NCBI GenBank assembly: GCA_024233345.1
Contig: JACKPT010000015.1
Location: 18,228 to 82,227, forward strand
From: Verrucomicrobiota bacterium
GTDB lineage: Bacteria > Verrucomicrobiota > Kiritimatiellia > CAIVKH01
Direction of reading: 5' to 3'
Length of the DNA: 64,000 bases
Position 1 is the first letter of the stretch, and the number at the start of each line of letters is the position of its first letter. Of the stretch, positions 16,939-24,865 are shown in pieces. The position numbers were made by a program, and so were the translations under genes. Under the pieces are notes generated by a model. It was not told the origin of the DNA and made no database searches. It worked only from the letters and a program-made list of their open reading frames with translations.

Positions 16939-17466
16939 ATGATTCTGCTCTGCCTGCTTCTCGCCATGGCATCCATCGGGTTCGCGATCTGGGGGCAGGC
17001 CCGGAAGAACCAGCGGATTGCCCAGACCTACCATGAGCTGCGATCCATGCTGACTGCCTGTTCCCGCTATTACCGGGAATACGGGGTTTGGCCGGTGGAG
17101 GGCGAGCCGGTGGTGGGACGGGATGTCGTGGTCGGCATGGATGGAATCAATCGTTCGGTCTTTTTCCGGCTTGCTGCCCGGGAGGGGGAGGGGAATGAGG
17201 GTAACCGATACAATGCGCGCCAGATCGACTACCTGATCCCGCTCCCCGACGATCCCCGGCCCACGACCCTGACCTTCAATCGCCAGGGCGATGCCCTCGA
17301 CCCTTGGGGGAATCCCTACCGTCTCTCCTTCGACGCCAACTTCGACGGCACCCTGGAAATCCGCGGCGACTACGCCACTCGCATCCCTGGCGAAGGGGTC
17401 GCGATCTGGTCCGCCGGCCCCGATCAGCGATACGGTACCCGCCACGATATCCGGTCGTGGCGGTGA
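16939..17466 (+). CDS. GspG-like pseudopilin-type membrane protein
   Basis: 175-aa protein with one N-terminal hydrophobic helix (MILLCLLLAMASIGFAIW), a long helix with YREYGVWP, and the C-terminal pattern DPWGNPYRLSFD...GVAIWSAGPDQRYGT, which is characteristic of GspG-type pseudopilins. It differs from its neighbours in lacking the usual G/A-F-T-L-x-E signal at the chosen ATG. The frame is open upstream back to 16705, and that extension places G-ITRPE before the helix, so a Gly(-1)/Glu(+5) prepilin signal is conceivable if translation starts further upstream (for example ATG 16744). That extension is built from repeat sequence. No convincing ribosome site precedes 16939, so the true start is uncertain. 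Confidence 0.7.
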   Translation: MILLCLLLAMASIGFAIWGQARKNQRIAQTYHELRSMLTACSRYYREYGVWPVEGEPVVGRDVVVGMDGINRSVFFRLAAREGEGNEGNRYNARQIDYLIPLPDDPRPTTLTFNRQGDALDPWGNPYRLSFDANFDGTLEIRGDYATRIPGEGVAIWSAGPDQRYGTRHDIRSWR

Positions 17467-17467
17467 G

Positions 17468-17765
17468 GTTAATTTGAGATTTATGATTTAAGATTTAAGA
17501 TTGAAGATTTGTGATCTGGGGATTTGAGATTGAGATTTGTGATTGGGGAAAATTCACCACAGAGGTCATAGAGAATCACAGAGGGATAGGGTGATGGGTC
17601 ACCTCGTAGCGTGGGTCTCCAGACCCGCGTATTTGTAGCCGGGCTGAACACAACCGATTACGATTACGAGCATGATTACGCGTATAAGCCGACTGCCAGG
17701 GCCTGCCCGGCGAGGGACACCTGAAACCTAAAACCCGACACCTGCCTGCCCGGGCAAAGCGTGAC
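17468..17765. repeat. Composite dispersed repeat module, copy A
   Basis: Non-coding. The order is: AT-rich GATTTGAGATT/GATTTGTGATT tract; CACCACAGAGG...CACAGAGGGATAGGGTGATGGGTCACCTCGTAGC; hairpin GGGTCT-CC-AGACCC (17613-17626); AACACAACCGATTACGATTACGAGCATGATTACGCG (split 17649-17685); then GACTGCCAGGGCCTGCCCGG and CCTGAAACC units. The same order recurs at 18418-18600 and 18600-18895, so these are copies of one roughly 270-bp composite element. Confidence 0.8.
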
Positions 17766-17795
17766 ATGCAGACGTTCGCTGGGTAGTATTTCCCT

Positions 17796-17987
17796 ATGGA
17801 GCTAAGTAGCGTCAGTGGATTTCAGGAGGAGACAAGGCAAGATCGACAGCGCCACCGATCAATGACCCCGGAACAGAGGCTTGATCTGGTCGAGCAATTG
17901 CGGATCCGCCATGAAAAGATGTTCGGCCATGATTACCCATCCCGACTTCGAAGAGTTTTTGGCACTTCTGGCCAAACATCACGTTGA
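17796..17987 (+). CDS. Small protein upstream of a nucleotidyltransferase (antitoxin-like partner)
   Basis: 63-aa charged protein with the core SMTPEQRLDLVEQLR followed by PSRLRRVF. Small proteins with this kind of core are often encoded directly upstream of, and overlapping, MNT-like nucleotidyltransferases, an arrangement resembling a toxin-antitoxin pair. It overlaps the next gene by 59 bp in a different frame. No DNA-binding fold is evident. Function is inferred from context only. The pair lies between copies of the composite dispersed repeat, which suggests an acquired cassette. Confidence 0.55.
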   Translation: MELSSVSGFQEETRQDRQRHRSMTPEQRLDLVEQLRIRHEKMFGHDYPSRLRRVFGTSGQTSR

Positions 17988-18372
17988 GTACATGCTGGTC
18001 GGGGGCTATGCCGTGGCATTTCATGGCTACCCCAGATTTACCAGGGATCTCGATGTTTTTTACCGGTGCACTGAGGAAAACATCACCAAACTCAGGAATT
18101 CTTTGATCGAATTTGGTTTTACCCGGAACCAGGTTCAGGAGCAGCCCTTTGAGAAGCCGGGTGAAATCATCCACTTCGGAGTGGAACCGATCCGGATCGA
18201 CCTGCTCAACGAGGTGGACGGAATTACCTTTGAAGAGGCTCTCCCCCATGCCGTTCAAGGTTCATACGGACGCACCCCGGCAACCTTTATTGGTAGACGC
18301 CACCTGCTTCAAAACAAACGCGCAACCCCGAGGCTGAAAGACAAGGCCGATGTTGAGGAACTGGAGGGCTAA
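17929..18372 (+). CDS. MNT-type minimal nucleotidyltransferase-like protein
   Basis: 147-aa protein of the nucleotidyltransferase (pol beta-like) superfamily. The motif GGYAVAFHGYPRFTRDLDVF supplies the G-G (25-26) and D-x-D (D40, D42) signature; the third acidic residue is D91 in IRIDLLN. Minimal nucleotidyltransferases of this kind can act as antitoxins or toxins by AMPylating or adding nucleotides to a partner, or have other roles; here the partner would be the overlapping 63-aa protein. I chose the ATG at 17929 because the family pattern begins right after it; ATG 17911 and TTG 17881 are also in frame. Confidence 0.8.
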   Translation: MITHPDFEEFLALLAKHHVEYMLVGGYAVAFHGYPRFTRDLDVFYRCTEENITKLRNSLIEFGFTRNQVQEQPFEKPGEIIHFGVEPIRIDLLNEVDGITFEEALPHAVQGSYGRTPATFIGRRHLLQNKRATPRLKDKADVEELEG

Positions 18373-18417
18373 CGTAGAAGACCGTTGAAGTTCACCGCGG
18401 AGGGATTGGGTGATTGA

Positions 18418-18895
18418 ATACTGCGGATTGAAGATTGATGATTTGGGATTTGTGATTGGGGAAGATTCACCACAGAGGTCACAGAGAATCACAGAGGGAT
18501 AGGGTGATGGGTCACCTCGTAGCGTGGGTCTCCAGACCCGCGTATTTGGAGTCGGGCTGAACACAACCGATTACAATTACGATTACGAGCATGAGCGCAG
18601 AGTAGGGATTTTAGATTCCAGATTGATGATTTGAGATTTGTGATTGGGGAAGATTCACCACAGAGGACACAGAGAATCACAGAGGGATAGGGTGATGGGT
18701 AACCTCGTAGCGTGGGTCTCCAGACCCGCGTATTTGGAGTCGGGCTGAACACAACCGATTACGATTACGAGCATGATTACGCGTAAGAGCCGACTGCCAG
18801 GGCCTGCCCGGCCAGGGACACCTGAAAACACCAAAACCCTGAAACCCGAAACCTGCCTGCCCGGCCAGGGAAACCTGGCCCCCCCGAAACCTTTT
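18418..18895. repeat. Composite dispersed repeat module, copies B and C in tandem
   Basis: Copy B (18418-18600) has the AT-rich tract, the CACCACAGAGG unit, the hairpin GGGTCT-CC-AGACCC (18526-18539) and ACCGATTACAATTACGATTACG but is cut short at GAGCATGAGCGCAGAG. Copy C (18600-18895) is complete, with the hairpin at 18714-18727, the GATTACGAGCATGATTACGCG stretch and the CCTGCCCGGCCAGGG and CCTGAAACC tail. With copy A it brackets the nucleotidyltransferase pair in direct orientation. Confidence 0.8.
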
Positions 18896-18916
18896 TCCAC
18901 TCTTCTCTTTCCAAAT

Positions 18917-18939
18917 AAAAGGCGTAGGTGTAGCCTTTT
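18917..18939. terminator. Hairpin AAAAGGC/GCCTTTT before the pseudopilin series
   Basis: A 7-bp perfect stem with a 9-nt loop ending in four T's, between the repeats and the pseudopilin gene at 18984. It could be a weak terminator or a structured leader; only the inverted repeat supports it. Confidence 0.3.
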
Positions 18940-18983
18940 ACCACGATTGATGTAGTAGACATGAAACAGATGAAGGTGAGGAC

Positions 18984-19445
18984 ATGATAAACCGGGCTAG
19001 AAATGAACTTTCTTCCAGTGAACTTTCCCGGTGGCGCAGGCAGATGCAGCAGGGTTTCACCCTGGTTGAACTGTTGGTGGTCATGTCGATCATCGGGATC
19101 CTGGTGGGTCTTACCATCGGTATCGCTGGGTTAGCTGGTCGTAAATCTGCCGATGCACAAGCCATTGCCGAAATTCAGCGACTTTCCATGGCCCTCGATC
19201 AATATCGAGCTGAGTATGGTGCTTATCCGAATTTTGGGCCGGCACTGACAAATATGCCGAATTCTGTTTCAAACGACCTGACCAGGGCTGACGGAAAAAT
19301 CAGGGCTCAGGAATTATCATTCATCGATCCCTGGGGTAACGGATACCGGTATACCTGGTCATCGAAATATCAAATCGAAATACGCTCACTCGGAGCAGAT
19401 ACTTCATTGGATGAGGATGATTTGATCAGCGGCCAGCAAAATTAG
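18984..19445 (+). CDS. GspG-type major pseudopilin
   Basis: 153-aa prepilin. A basic 22-residue leader ends in QQG and is followed by FTLVELLVVMSIIGILVGL, the canonical cleavage and N-methylation motif with Glu at +5. The C-terminal part has the pseudopilin pattern YRAEYGAYPNFG and FIDPWGNGYRYTW, including the GspG-like DPWGN segment. Substrate of a prepilin peptidase, which is not encoded here. It is the first of five genes with classic prepilin signals in a row (18984-22210) and most likely co-transcribed with the rest. Confidence 0.9.
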   Translation: MINRARNELSSSELSRWRRQMQQGFTLVELLVVMSIIGILVGLTIGIAGLAGRKSADAQAIAEIQRLSMALDQYRAEYGAYPNFGPALTNMPNSVSNDLTRADGKIRAQELSFIDPWGNGYRYTWSSKYQIEIRSLGADTSLDEDDLISGQQN

Positions 19446-19535
19446 CCCATTTTCCGGCAAGGCCTACACAGTCCGTTTGCAACTCGGTATGATATAGACA
19501 GGTGCTGTAAAGCATTGAACATAAATAGGTAAATC

Positions 19536-20165
19536 ATGAATACTATGCTTTTGAAAACTTGCAGGATAACGCATGAGAATCCGAGGCTCACCCCGGAAAA
19601 TCATTGGTCTGACCGGATTCCAGCCGCCGCGATTCCTGCCCGGGATCGGCAGCGAGCAAGTGCAGCATTTACGCTGATTGAGCTGTTGGTGGTCATTGCG
19701 ATCATTGCCATCCTTGCCGGGCTGCTGCTTCCAACCCTTTCTTCAGCATTTAAATCAGCGGATAAGTCCAAGGCAAATACCGAAGTTCGCGGACTCGAGA
19801 CCGCAGTCAAACAGTATGTCAATGAGTACAGCAAGTTCCCATTGCAAACCGGGTCGGGCAGCGACACCGTCCTTACCACCGGGAATGCGGCGATCCTCGA
19901 TGTTTTGCGGGGACTGAATACCACCGAAAACCCCCGCGGCATCGTTTTTCTTGAGGTAGCCGACAATGGCATGGATGCCCTGGGGAATATGGTGGATCCG
20001 TGGGGCAGTGCCTATCGCCTGGCTTTCGATACCGACTATGACAACATCGTTTCCGCAGGGGGGAGTGTGGGAGATGTTCGGGGCCGGAATGTCATTGTTT
20101 GGTCGATCGGTCAAAATGCATCTGATTCCGATGTCGAAAATTTCATCACTTCCTGGAGCGAGTGA
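19536..20165 (+). CDS. GspG-like pseudopilin with long leader
   Basis: 209-aa prepilin-like protein. A long leader of about 45 residues precedes SAA-FTLIELLVVIAIIAILAGLLLP; the cleavage position therefore has Ala instead of Gly at -1, with Glu at +5 intact. The rest has the helix YVNEYSKFPLQ and the C-terminal MVDPWGSAYRLAFDTDYDN...VIVWSIGQN of GspG-type pseudopilins. The start codon is the first ATG in frame; a shorter leader is not available from a downstream ATG. It follows the previous pseudopilin gene with a 90-bp gap and is closely related to the 18984 and 16939 proteins. Confidence 0.85.
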   Translation: MNTMLLKTCRITHENPRLTPENHWSDRIPAAAIPARDRQRASAAFTLIELLVVIAIIAILAGLLLPTLSSAFKSADKSKANTEVRGLETAVKQYVNEYSKFPLQTGSGSDTVLTTGNAAILDVLRGLNTTENPRGIVFLEVADNGMDALGNMVDPWGSAYRLAFDTDYDNIVSAGGSVGDVRGRNVIVWSIGQNASDSDVENFITSWSE

Positions 20166-20190
20166 GTGATCTGTTGACAGGCTTTAATCG

Positions 20191-20886
20191 ATGAACGCGA
20201 CCAAACAGAAGAACATGGCGGCTAGGTGGAATGGGTTCACCCTGGTAGAGCTGCTCGTGGTGATAGCCCTGATGGGTTTGTTGATCGGGTTGACGATTCC
20301 CGCGTTTCAGAGCATGGGGCGGGGGACCGCTGCCAAGTCGGCCGTCGCCCAAGTCCGCGCGGCTCTGACCCTGGCTCGTCAGCATGCGATCGTCAACGGA
20401 GAGCGGACCTATGTCGTCTTCCCCAGCCTTCCCTCCCAAGGCGAAAAATACCTTCGCAGCTTCAATATTTATGGCCAATCCAATGGCTACCTCCAGGCTT
20501 GGACATATCTGCCTGGCGGCGTGGTCTTCATCAAGGATCGATCCAGCTTTTTCAATGAGAACTTGATCGATGACGACAAGAATGTCTTTGCCAATGGGAG
20601 TCTGCTTCCAAAAATCCAGTATGCATTGCCCTTTCCCTCGAACAATAGTCCGGATGTGGTCATGCGGGTGATCGGCTTCATGCCGGATGGCAAGCCGTTT
20701 TCAGTCGATGGAAATCTGCGGGGACCGGATGCCGAACTCTACATTACGGAGGGGACGGTATCGGTAAATCCGGGCACGGGGGTGGGAACCTATGCGGTCC
20801 GCTCGAAGGAGAATTCATCCCTTTACAGCGTCTCCCTCAACCCCCTGACCGGTATGTCCAAAGTTGTCGACTACCGGGCATTTTAG
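20191..20886 (+). CDS. GspH/FimT-type pseudopilin
   Basis: 231-aa prepilin. The leader MNATKQKNMAARWNG is followed by FTLVELLVVIALMGLLIGL. The segment AKSAVAQVRAALTLARQHAIVNGERTYVVFP is typical of GspH/FimT minor pseudopilins, in which an alpha helix precedes a beta sandwich. In T2SS and type IV pili these minor pilins form the tip complex that primes assembly. The stop overlaps the beginning of the next gene within a few bases, so the genes are coupled. Confidence 0.88.
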   Translation: MNATKQKNMAARWNGFTLVELLVVIALMGLLIGLTIPAFQSMGRGTAAKSAVAQVRAALTLARQHAIVNGERTYVVFPSLPSQGEKYLRSFNIYGQSNGYLQAWTYLPGGVVFIKDRSSFFNENLIDDDKNVFANGSLLPKIQYALPFPSNNSPDVVMRVIGFMPDGKPFSVDGNLRGPDAELYITEGTVSVNPGTGVGTYAVRSKENSSLYSVSLNPLTGMSKVVDYRAF

Positions 20887-20888
20887 TG

Positions 20889-21407
20889 ATGACTATGAAG
20901 GAACAATCAGGTCGTAACGCGGGCTTTTCCCTGGTCGAAATTGCTTTGGCCCTGATGGTCACTGCGGTAGGAATGATGGGGATCATGTCCCTGATTCCTG
21001 CCTCTTTGGATCTCAACAAGCGGGCCATTGAGGATGGTCAACTCAGCCTATTTGCCGACCAGGTGTTAAATGGCTACCGGGCTGAAGTATTGCGCAACCC
21101 CTGGGCCCAGCGCTTCAATCATACCTTGAGCCCGATGTCTCCCGAGGTCTGGATTATCAGCGCCGGCAATCCTCTTACCGTCGAACCGGAACCCGGCACT
21201 GGGCTCTCGACAAACTTTTATACCTACAAATCGGCAGGTGGCCGGTTTGTCGAGGATCTGGTGGTTCGCTACCGGTTGCGCGTTGAAAACTCGAATTTCG
21301 ATCCAAATATTCTGGAATGCGAGCTCGAGGTTTGGCCGGGTCAATTTGGTTCGGAACTAAATCCGCTCACCTACTATACGGAAATCTATCGGGGGGATGG
21401 GTTGTAA
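20889..21407 (+). CDS. GspI/PilV-type pseudopilin
   Basis: 172-aa prepilin. The short leader MTMKEQSGRNAG is followed by FSLVEIALALMVTAVGMMGIMSLIPASLD, matching the GspI/PilV pattern in which the hydrophobic helix is followed by a short variable domain. The stop overlaps the next start (TAATG at 21405-21409). In-frame GTG 20886 and ATG 20895 are alternative starts. Its place between H-like and J-like genes follows the usual gspH-I-J-K order. Confidence 0.85.
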   Translation: MTMKEQSGRNAGFSLVEIALALMVTAVGMMGIMSLIPASLDLNKRAIEDGQLSLFADQVLNGYRAEVLRNPWAQRFNHTLSPMSPEVWIISAGNPLTVEPEPGTGLSTNFYTYKSAGGRFVEDLVVRYRLRVENSNFDPNILECELEVWPGQFGSELNPLTYYTEIYRGDGL

Positions 21408-22210
21408 TGCATCGCCCCGATACACCATGCCCGTCCCGCTGGTTCCGGCAATCCCGCGAATCCTGCCAGGCGTTTACGTTAATCGAACTGTTGGCCGGGA
21501 TGGCGCTGCTCCTGATTATTGTCCTCTTCTTGTCCCGGGTGTTTGCTGATACCACATCCGCATGGCAAAACAGCAATAAGCGGATGGAAGCCAACATCAG
21601 CGGCCGGACGGCTCTGGAATTTATGGCCCGGGAAATCAGCTCCGCCATCGCGGATGGCACCCTGCATTTAAAGCTGGAGTCTGATGCGGTATCCGTCCTC
21701 GGTAAACAAGCGGACCGCCTCTATTTTCTTGCTTCAGATCAGGTCTCGCGAAAGAAAAATTCCACCTATCGCCAAGTGAAACAGGTGGGCTTTTCCGTGG
21801 GCGCCATGACGCATCCGGTTACCGGGGCCGATATGCCGCATCGGTTTGCCATCCGGCGTACCGGGGTGGAATCTCTGGGTAGCCAGTACTATCTGGCCTA
21901 TCAAAAAGATGATTGGTGGACAACCATGGATGCCATCGCCTTTACCGAGGTCATCGCCGAAAATGTCCGGGACCTCAATTTCTGGGTCTATGATGCCTCC
22001 GGCAACAGTCTTGCGAATTATGACTCCACGGTGGACGGCCCGCCCGCTTTCATTGACATCGTGGTGGAGATGTTGAGCGAATCGGACGCGATCAAGATTG
22101 CCGCCGCCAGTAGTGCTGCGCAGCGGGAAGAACTGGCGGACCGTGCCGCACATCGATATTTCACCCGGGTCTTTTTCAACAACTATCAAGGATATGTGAT
22201 CGCACCATGA
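21407..22210 (+). CDS. GspJ/PilW-type pseudopilin
   Basis: 267-aa prepilin. The leader ends in SCQA before FTLIELLAGMALLLIIVLFLSRVFADTTSAW, so the cleavage residue at -1 is Ala. The segment MEANISGRTALEFMAREISSA is characteristic of GspJ/PilW minor pseudopilins. The ATG at 21407 overlaps the upstream stop, which supports this start; the frame is open further upstream only as overlap. The stop overlaps the start of the GspK-like gene by 4 bp. Confidence 0.86.
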   Translation: MHRPDTPCPSRWFRQSRESCQAFTLIELLAGMALLLIIVLFLSRVFADTTSAWQNSNKRMEANISGRTALEFMAREISSAIADGTLHLKLESDAVSVLGKQADRLYFLASDQVSRKKNSTYRQVKQVGFSVGAMTHPVTGADMPHRFAIRRTGVESLGSQYYLAYQKDDWWTTMDAIAFTEVIAENVRDLNFWVYDASGNSLANYDSTVDGPPAFIDIVVEMLSESDAIKIAAASSAAQREELADRAAHRYFTRVFFNNYQGYVIAP

Positions 22211-24351
22211 GGGTTCTTCAGTCAACTGCCGCCACGGCGTATGCCGCACGTAAAACAGGGAGGGAGGGGATTGCCCTGGTCATCGTGCTTGGCATGTTGT
22301 CCCTGCTGGTCATTATCGGGGTCGGGTTCGCGATTTCCTCCCGTACCGAGCGGTTGGCCGCCAAGTCGTACGCGGACAGTGTGAGGGGTAAGCAGATGCT
22401 GCAAGCCGCCATTGCCAGAACCCTGAGCGATGTCGATGCCTACATGAACACCTTTAATCTGATCTATCCCGATTTTGAGTTCCTTCCCAGTACGGGGGTG
22501 ACCAATGCGTATGGCATGATCTCGGACGAGGCGACAAACTATTTTCCGGATTCGGCCCAGGTTTCGCTGCAATCGGAAAATCAGAAAGTGGAATGGATAG
22601 AGCTGCAAAATAATGACAACGATCTGGTCGGTCGCTATGCCTACCTCATCTACAACCATTCCGGCATGATCGATGTCAACGCGGTCTTTCCCCATGTGGA
22701 TCGCGATCAGGGGGAATCCCTGTTTGAGTTGGATGTGAATCAACTACCGGAGTTCGGAGGGAATGCCTCTCAATTCAGTGATAATATGTCCGCGAGTTGG
22801 ACCCGGTTTGAATCCTTCCCAGAACTAAATGTCATCGCGATAAATAGCGGTATGGTCCAGAAAGCCGAGAATCTGTTCATCTATTCCCGATTTCCTCCGG
22901 ACCGCAACGCGATCGATGGGGGGTATGCGGATAAGATTGATCTGGCCGGCGATACAACCACATTGGAGGGACGGCAGACCGAAATCGTGCAGGGCTTTAC
23001 GGATTGCAATATTCCTAATCCGGATATCGTCTTTTTGAATCTGCTGGATTATGTGGATGATGATTTTATCCCACAGGATTTGAATACGTTTTGCACCGAA
23101 CCGGTTCCCATGATCAATGAGATGTGGGTGACCAGCCGGATTGTGAAAGCGAACAGTACCACGCCTGGCTTCTACACCTATACGCACACCATTTCCCTGA
23201 ACGTTGAACTATGGCATCCGTTCCCCTCTACGGTAGACGCTGAAGCACCCGATCTACCCGATGTTGAATTTGCGATTGCAGGTGGCACGCCCCTGCCCAT
23301 CGCCAATTTCCTGACGCCATTACTTCCACCACTTGGGGCTTCTCCTGGTACAGTCGCCGGAAATACCATCAATGCCGATGGGGACAACTTTTACATTGTG
23401 ACTTACACCTGGGAGCTTTCAAACGATTCCACCATCAATGTTCCGCCGACTGCGATTATCACCTATAATGTCCAGCTGGGTCCCTATGAAATCACCGTGG
23501 ATGGACAACCAGCCGACCGGGTCGAGACTTTTCCAGTCGTCCAACTTCAGTTTCCAATCAATGGGCAATACAGCGATCCCCGGGGTGTGGCCTGTGTGGA
23601 TCCACGATTGAACTATGACCCGCTGCAATGGAGTATGCTTGCCGGTAGTTCTATCACGCCGGGCGCGATCAATAGCCTGTCGACCGGGGGGGAGGGCGTC
23701 AGTTCCATGTATGTCCGCAACCAACCCCTGGATAACAACAACCCCCCGGGACAAGTCGGCGAGCTTGGTTTCCTGTCCGTAGGTGAGCCCTGGCGCACGA
23801 TTGCCCTTTACGAGACTCCGGTGTCCGGGGTGAATCCGGTGATCGACTATTTCCGAATTGGAAATGCAGGGGGGACTGTGAGGGGCAAAATTAATCCCAA
23901 CACACCTCTGGAAGATGTGCTCTCATGTGCTTTTTTCGCCGCGCCGATCGAGACATCCCCTGGCGCGGGCGGTCCAACCCTGATCTGGGACAAGGCCAAT
24001 GATTGGGCCAGTGCCATCATCGATAAGGTGTGGAGTGGGGCCAGTGTGATACCGGTTACCAATCTTTCGGAAATAGGCCGCTTTGACCAAAATACCTTCA
24101 AGGGCCTGGTGGGTGATCCAAACGCCACCGATGCGGAAATCGAATCCATCATCCGAACCTCCTACCCTTTTCTCGGACTGCGGCAGAACCTGTTCACCGC
24201 GGTGATTGCGGCTCAGGTCTTCAGCGAAAGCGGCGAACCAATCAGTGAGAACAAGGCGCTGGTGGTCTTTTGGCGTGATCCGGTTGCCGATCCCAACGAC
24301 CCGAATCACCACCCTGCGCTTGTTCGGTTCTTCAAGGGACTGGTGGAGTAA
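22207..24351 (+). CDS. Large GspK-like pseudopilin
   Basis: 714-aa protein. The N-terminus EG-IALVIVLGMLSLLVIIGVGFAISSRTE has the hydrophobic prepilin helix with a non-Glu residue at +5, which is the hallmark of GspK. In T2SS, GspK caps the pseudopilus tip complex with I and J, and the gene order I-J-K here fits. It is about twice the size of a typical GspK (about 330 aa); the extra part holds Thr/Pro-rich beta segments (for example DLPDVEFAIAGGTPLPIAN). Relation to the large pseudopilin-associated proteins of Verrucomicrobia is possible but not tested. It is the last gene of the run before a repeat region. Confidence 0.75.
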   Translation: MRVLQSTAATAYAARKTGREGIALVIVLGMLSLLVIIGVGFAISSRTERLAAKSYADSVRGKQMLQAAIARTLSDVDAYMNTFNLIYPDFEFLPSTGVTNAYGMISDEATNYFPDSAQVSLQSENQKVEWIELQNNDNDLVGRYAYLIYNHSGMIDVNAVFPHVDRDQGESLFELDVNQLPEFGGNASQFSDNMSASWTRFESFPELNVIAINSGMVQKAENLFIYSRFPPDRNAIDGGYADKIDLAGDTTTLEGRQTEIVQGFTDCNIPNPDIVFLNLLDYVDDDFIPQDLNTFCTEPVPMINEMWVTSRIVKANSTTPGFYTYTHTISLNVELWHPFPSTVDAEAPDLPDVEFAIAGGTPLPIANFLTPLLPPLGASPGTVAGNTINADGDNFYIVTYTWELSNDSTINVPPTAIITYNVQLGPYEITVDGQPADRVETFPVVQLQFPINGQYSDPRGVACVDPRLNYDPLQWSMLAGSSITPGAINSLSTGGEGVSSMYVRNQPLDNNNPPGQVGELGFLSVGEPWRTIALYETPVSGVNPVIDYFRIGNAGGTVRGKINPNTPLEDVLSCAFFAAPIETSPGAGGPTLIWDKANDWASAIIDKVWSGASVIPVTNLSEIGRFDQNTFKGLVGDPNATDAEIESIIRTSYPFLGLRQNLFTAVIAAQVFSESGEPISENKALVVFWRDPVADPNDPNHHPALVRFFKGLVE

Positions 24352-24865
24352 CCAGTAAGCCGTGAAAAGGGTGGTTGTCGTAAATCGGGAATGCCTTCAC
24401 TCCAAAGTATTACTCAGCTTTTCCGCTGGTTTTCCGTCGGATATCCATTTGCCGGGCAATAGCCCGAAATACAGAAGGAAACGAAGGAAGCGAAGTTGGA
24501 TCTGTTTCTGGGTCCGAGCCCTGAGAGGGACCTCTTCCTAAGCGGGCTCTTGATGATGTGCTGTCAATGCAGTAGCGATTGACACCCACCACAGAGGCCA
24601 CAGAGAATCACAGAGGGATTGGAGATTGGTCACCTCGTAGCGCGGGTCTCCTGCCCGTGTATCGGGAGCCGGACTGCGCCTGGGCGTCCAGGAAACACCG
24701 TCCAATCAATACGCTTCATTCACCAATCCCAAATCTTAAATCTTCAATCCCCCAATTCCTCTGCGCTCTCTGTGCCCACTGTGGTGAATCTTCCCTGACT
24801 TTCCGATCAACCAATCTTCAATCTAAAATCTTCAATCTAAAATCATAAATCTCAACTCATCATTC
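24352..24865. repeat. Repeat-rich intergenic region (CACAGAGG and AT-rich units)
   Basis: The first 230 bases hold no feature I can name. From 24585 on, dispersed-repeat units return: CACCACAGAGGCCACAGAGAATCACAGAGGGATT (split 24587-24620), TCGTAGCGCGGGTCTCCTGCCCGTG with a changed but still pairing stem (24633-24658), then inverted AT-rich and CACAGAGG units (24715-24860). The open frame at 24579-24848 is made of these repeats and is not a gene. Confidence 0.7.

Noticed and set aside
17796..18372. HEPN/MNT toxin-antitoxin pair
   Set aside because: The nucleotidyltransferase fits MNT, but the 63-aa partner is too short and lacks the HEPN Rx4-6H motif.
24579..24848. Open frame encoding about 89 residues
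   Set aside because: Made almost entirely of dispersed-repeat units (LCALCAHCGESS and IFNLKS type translations) that recur in several frames elsewhere.
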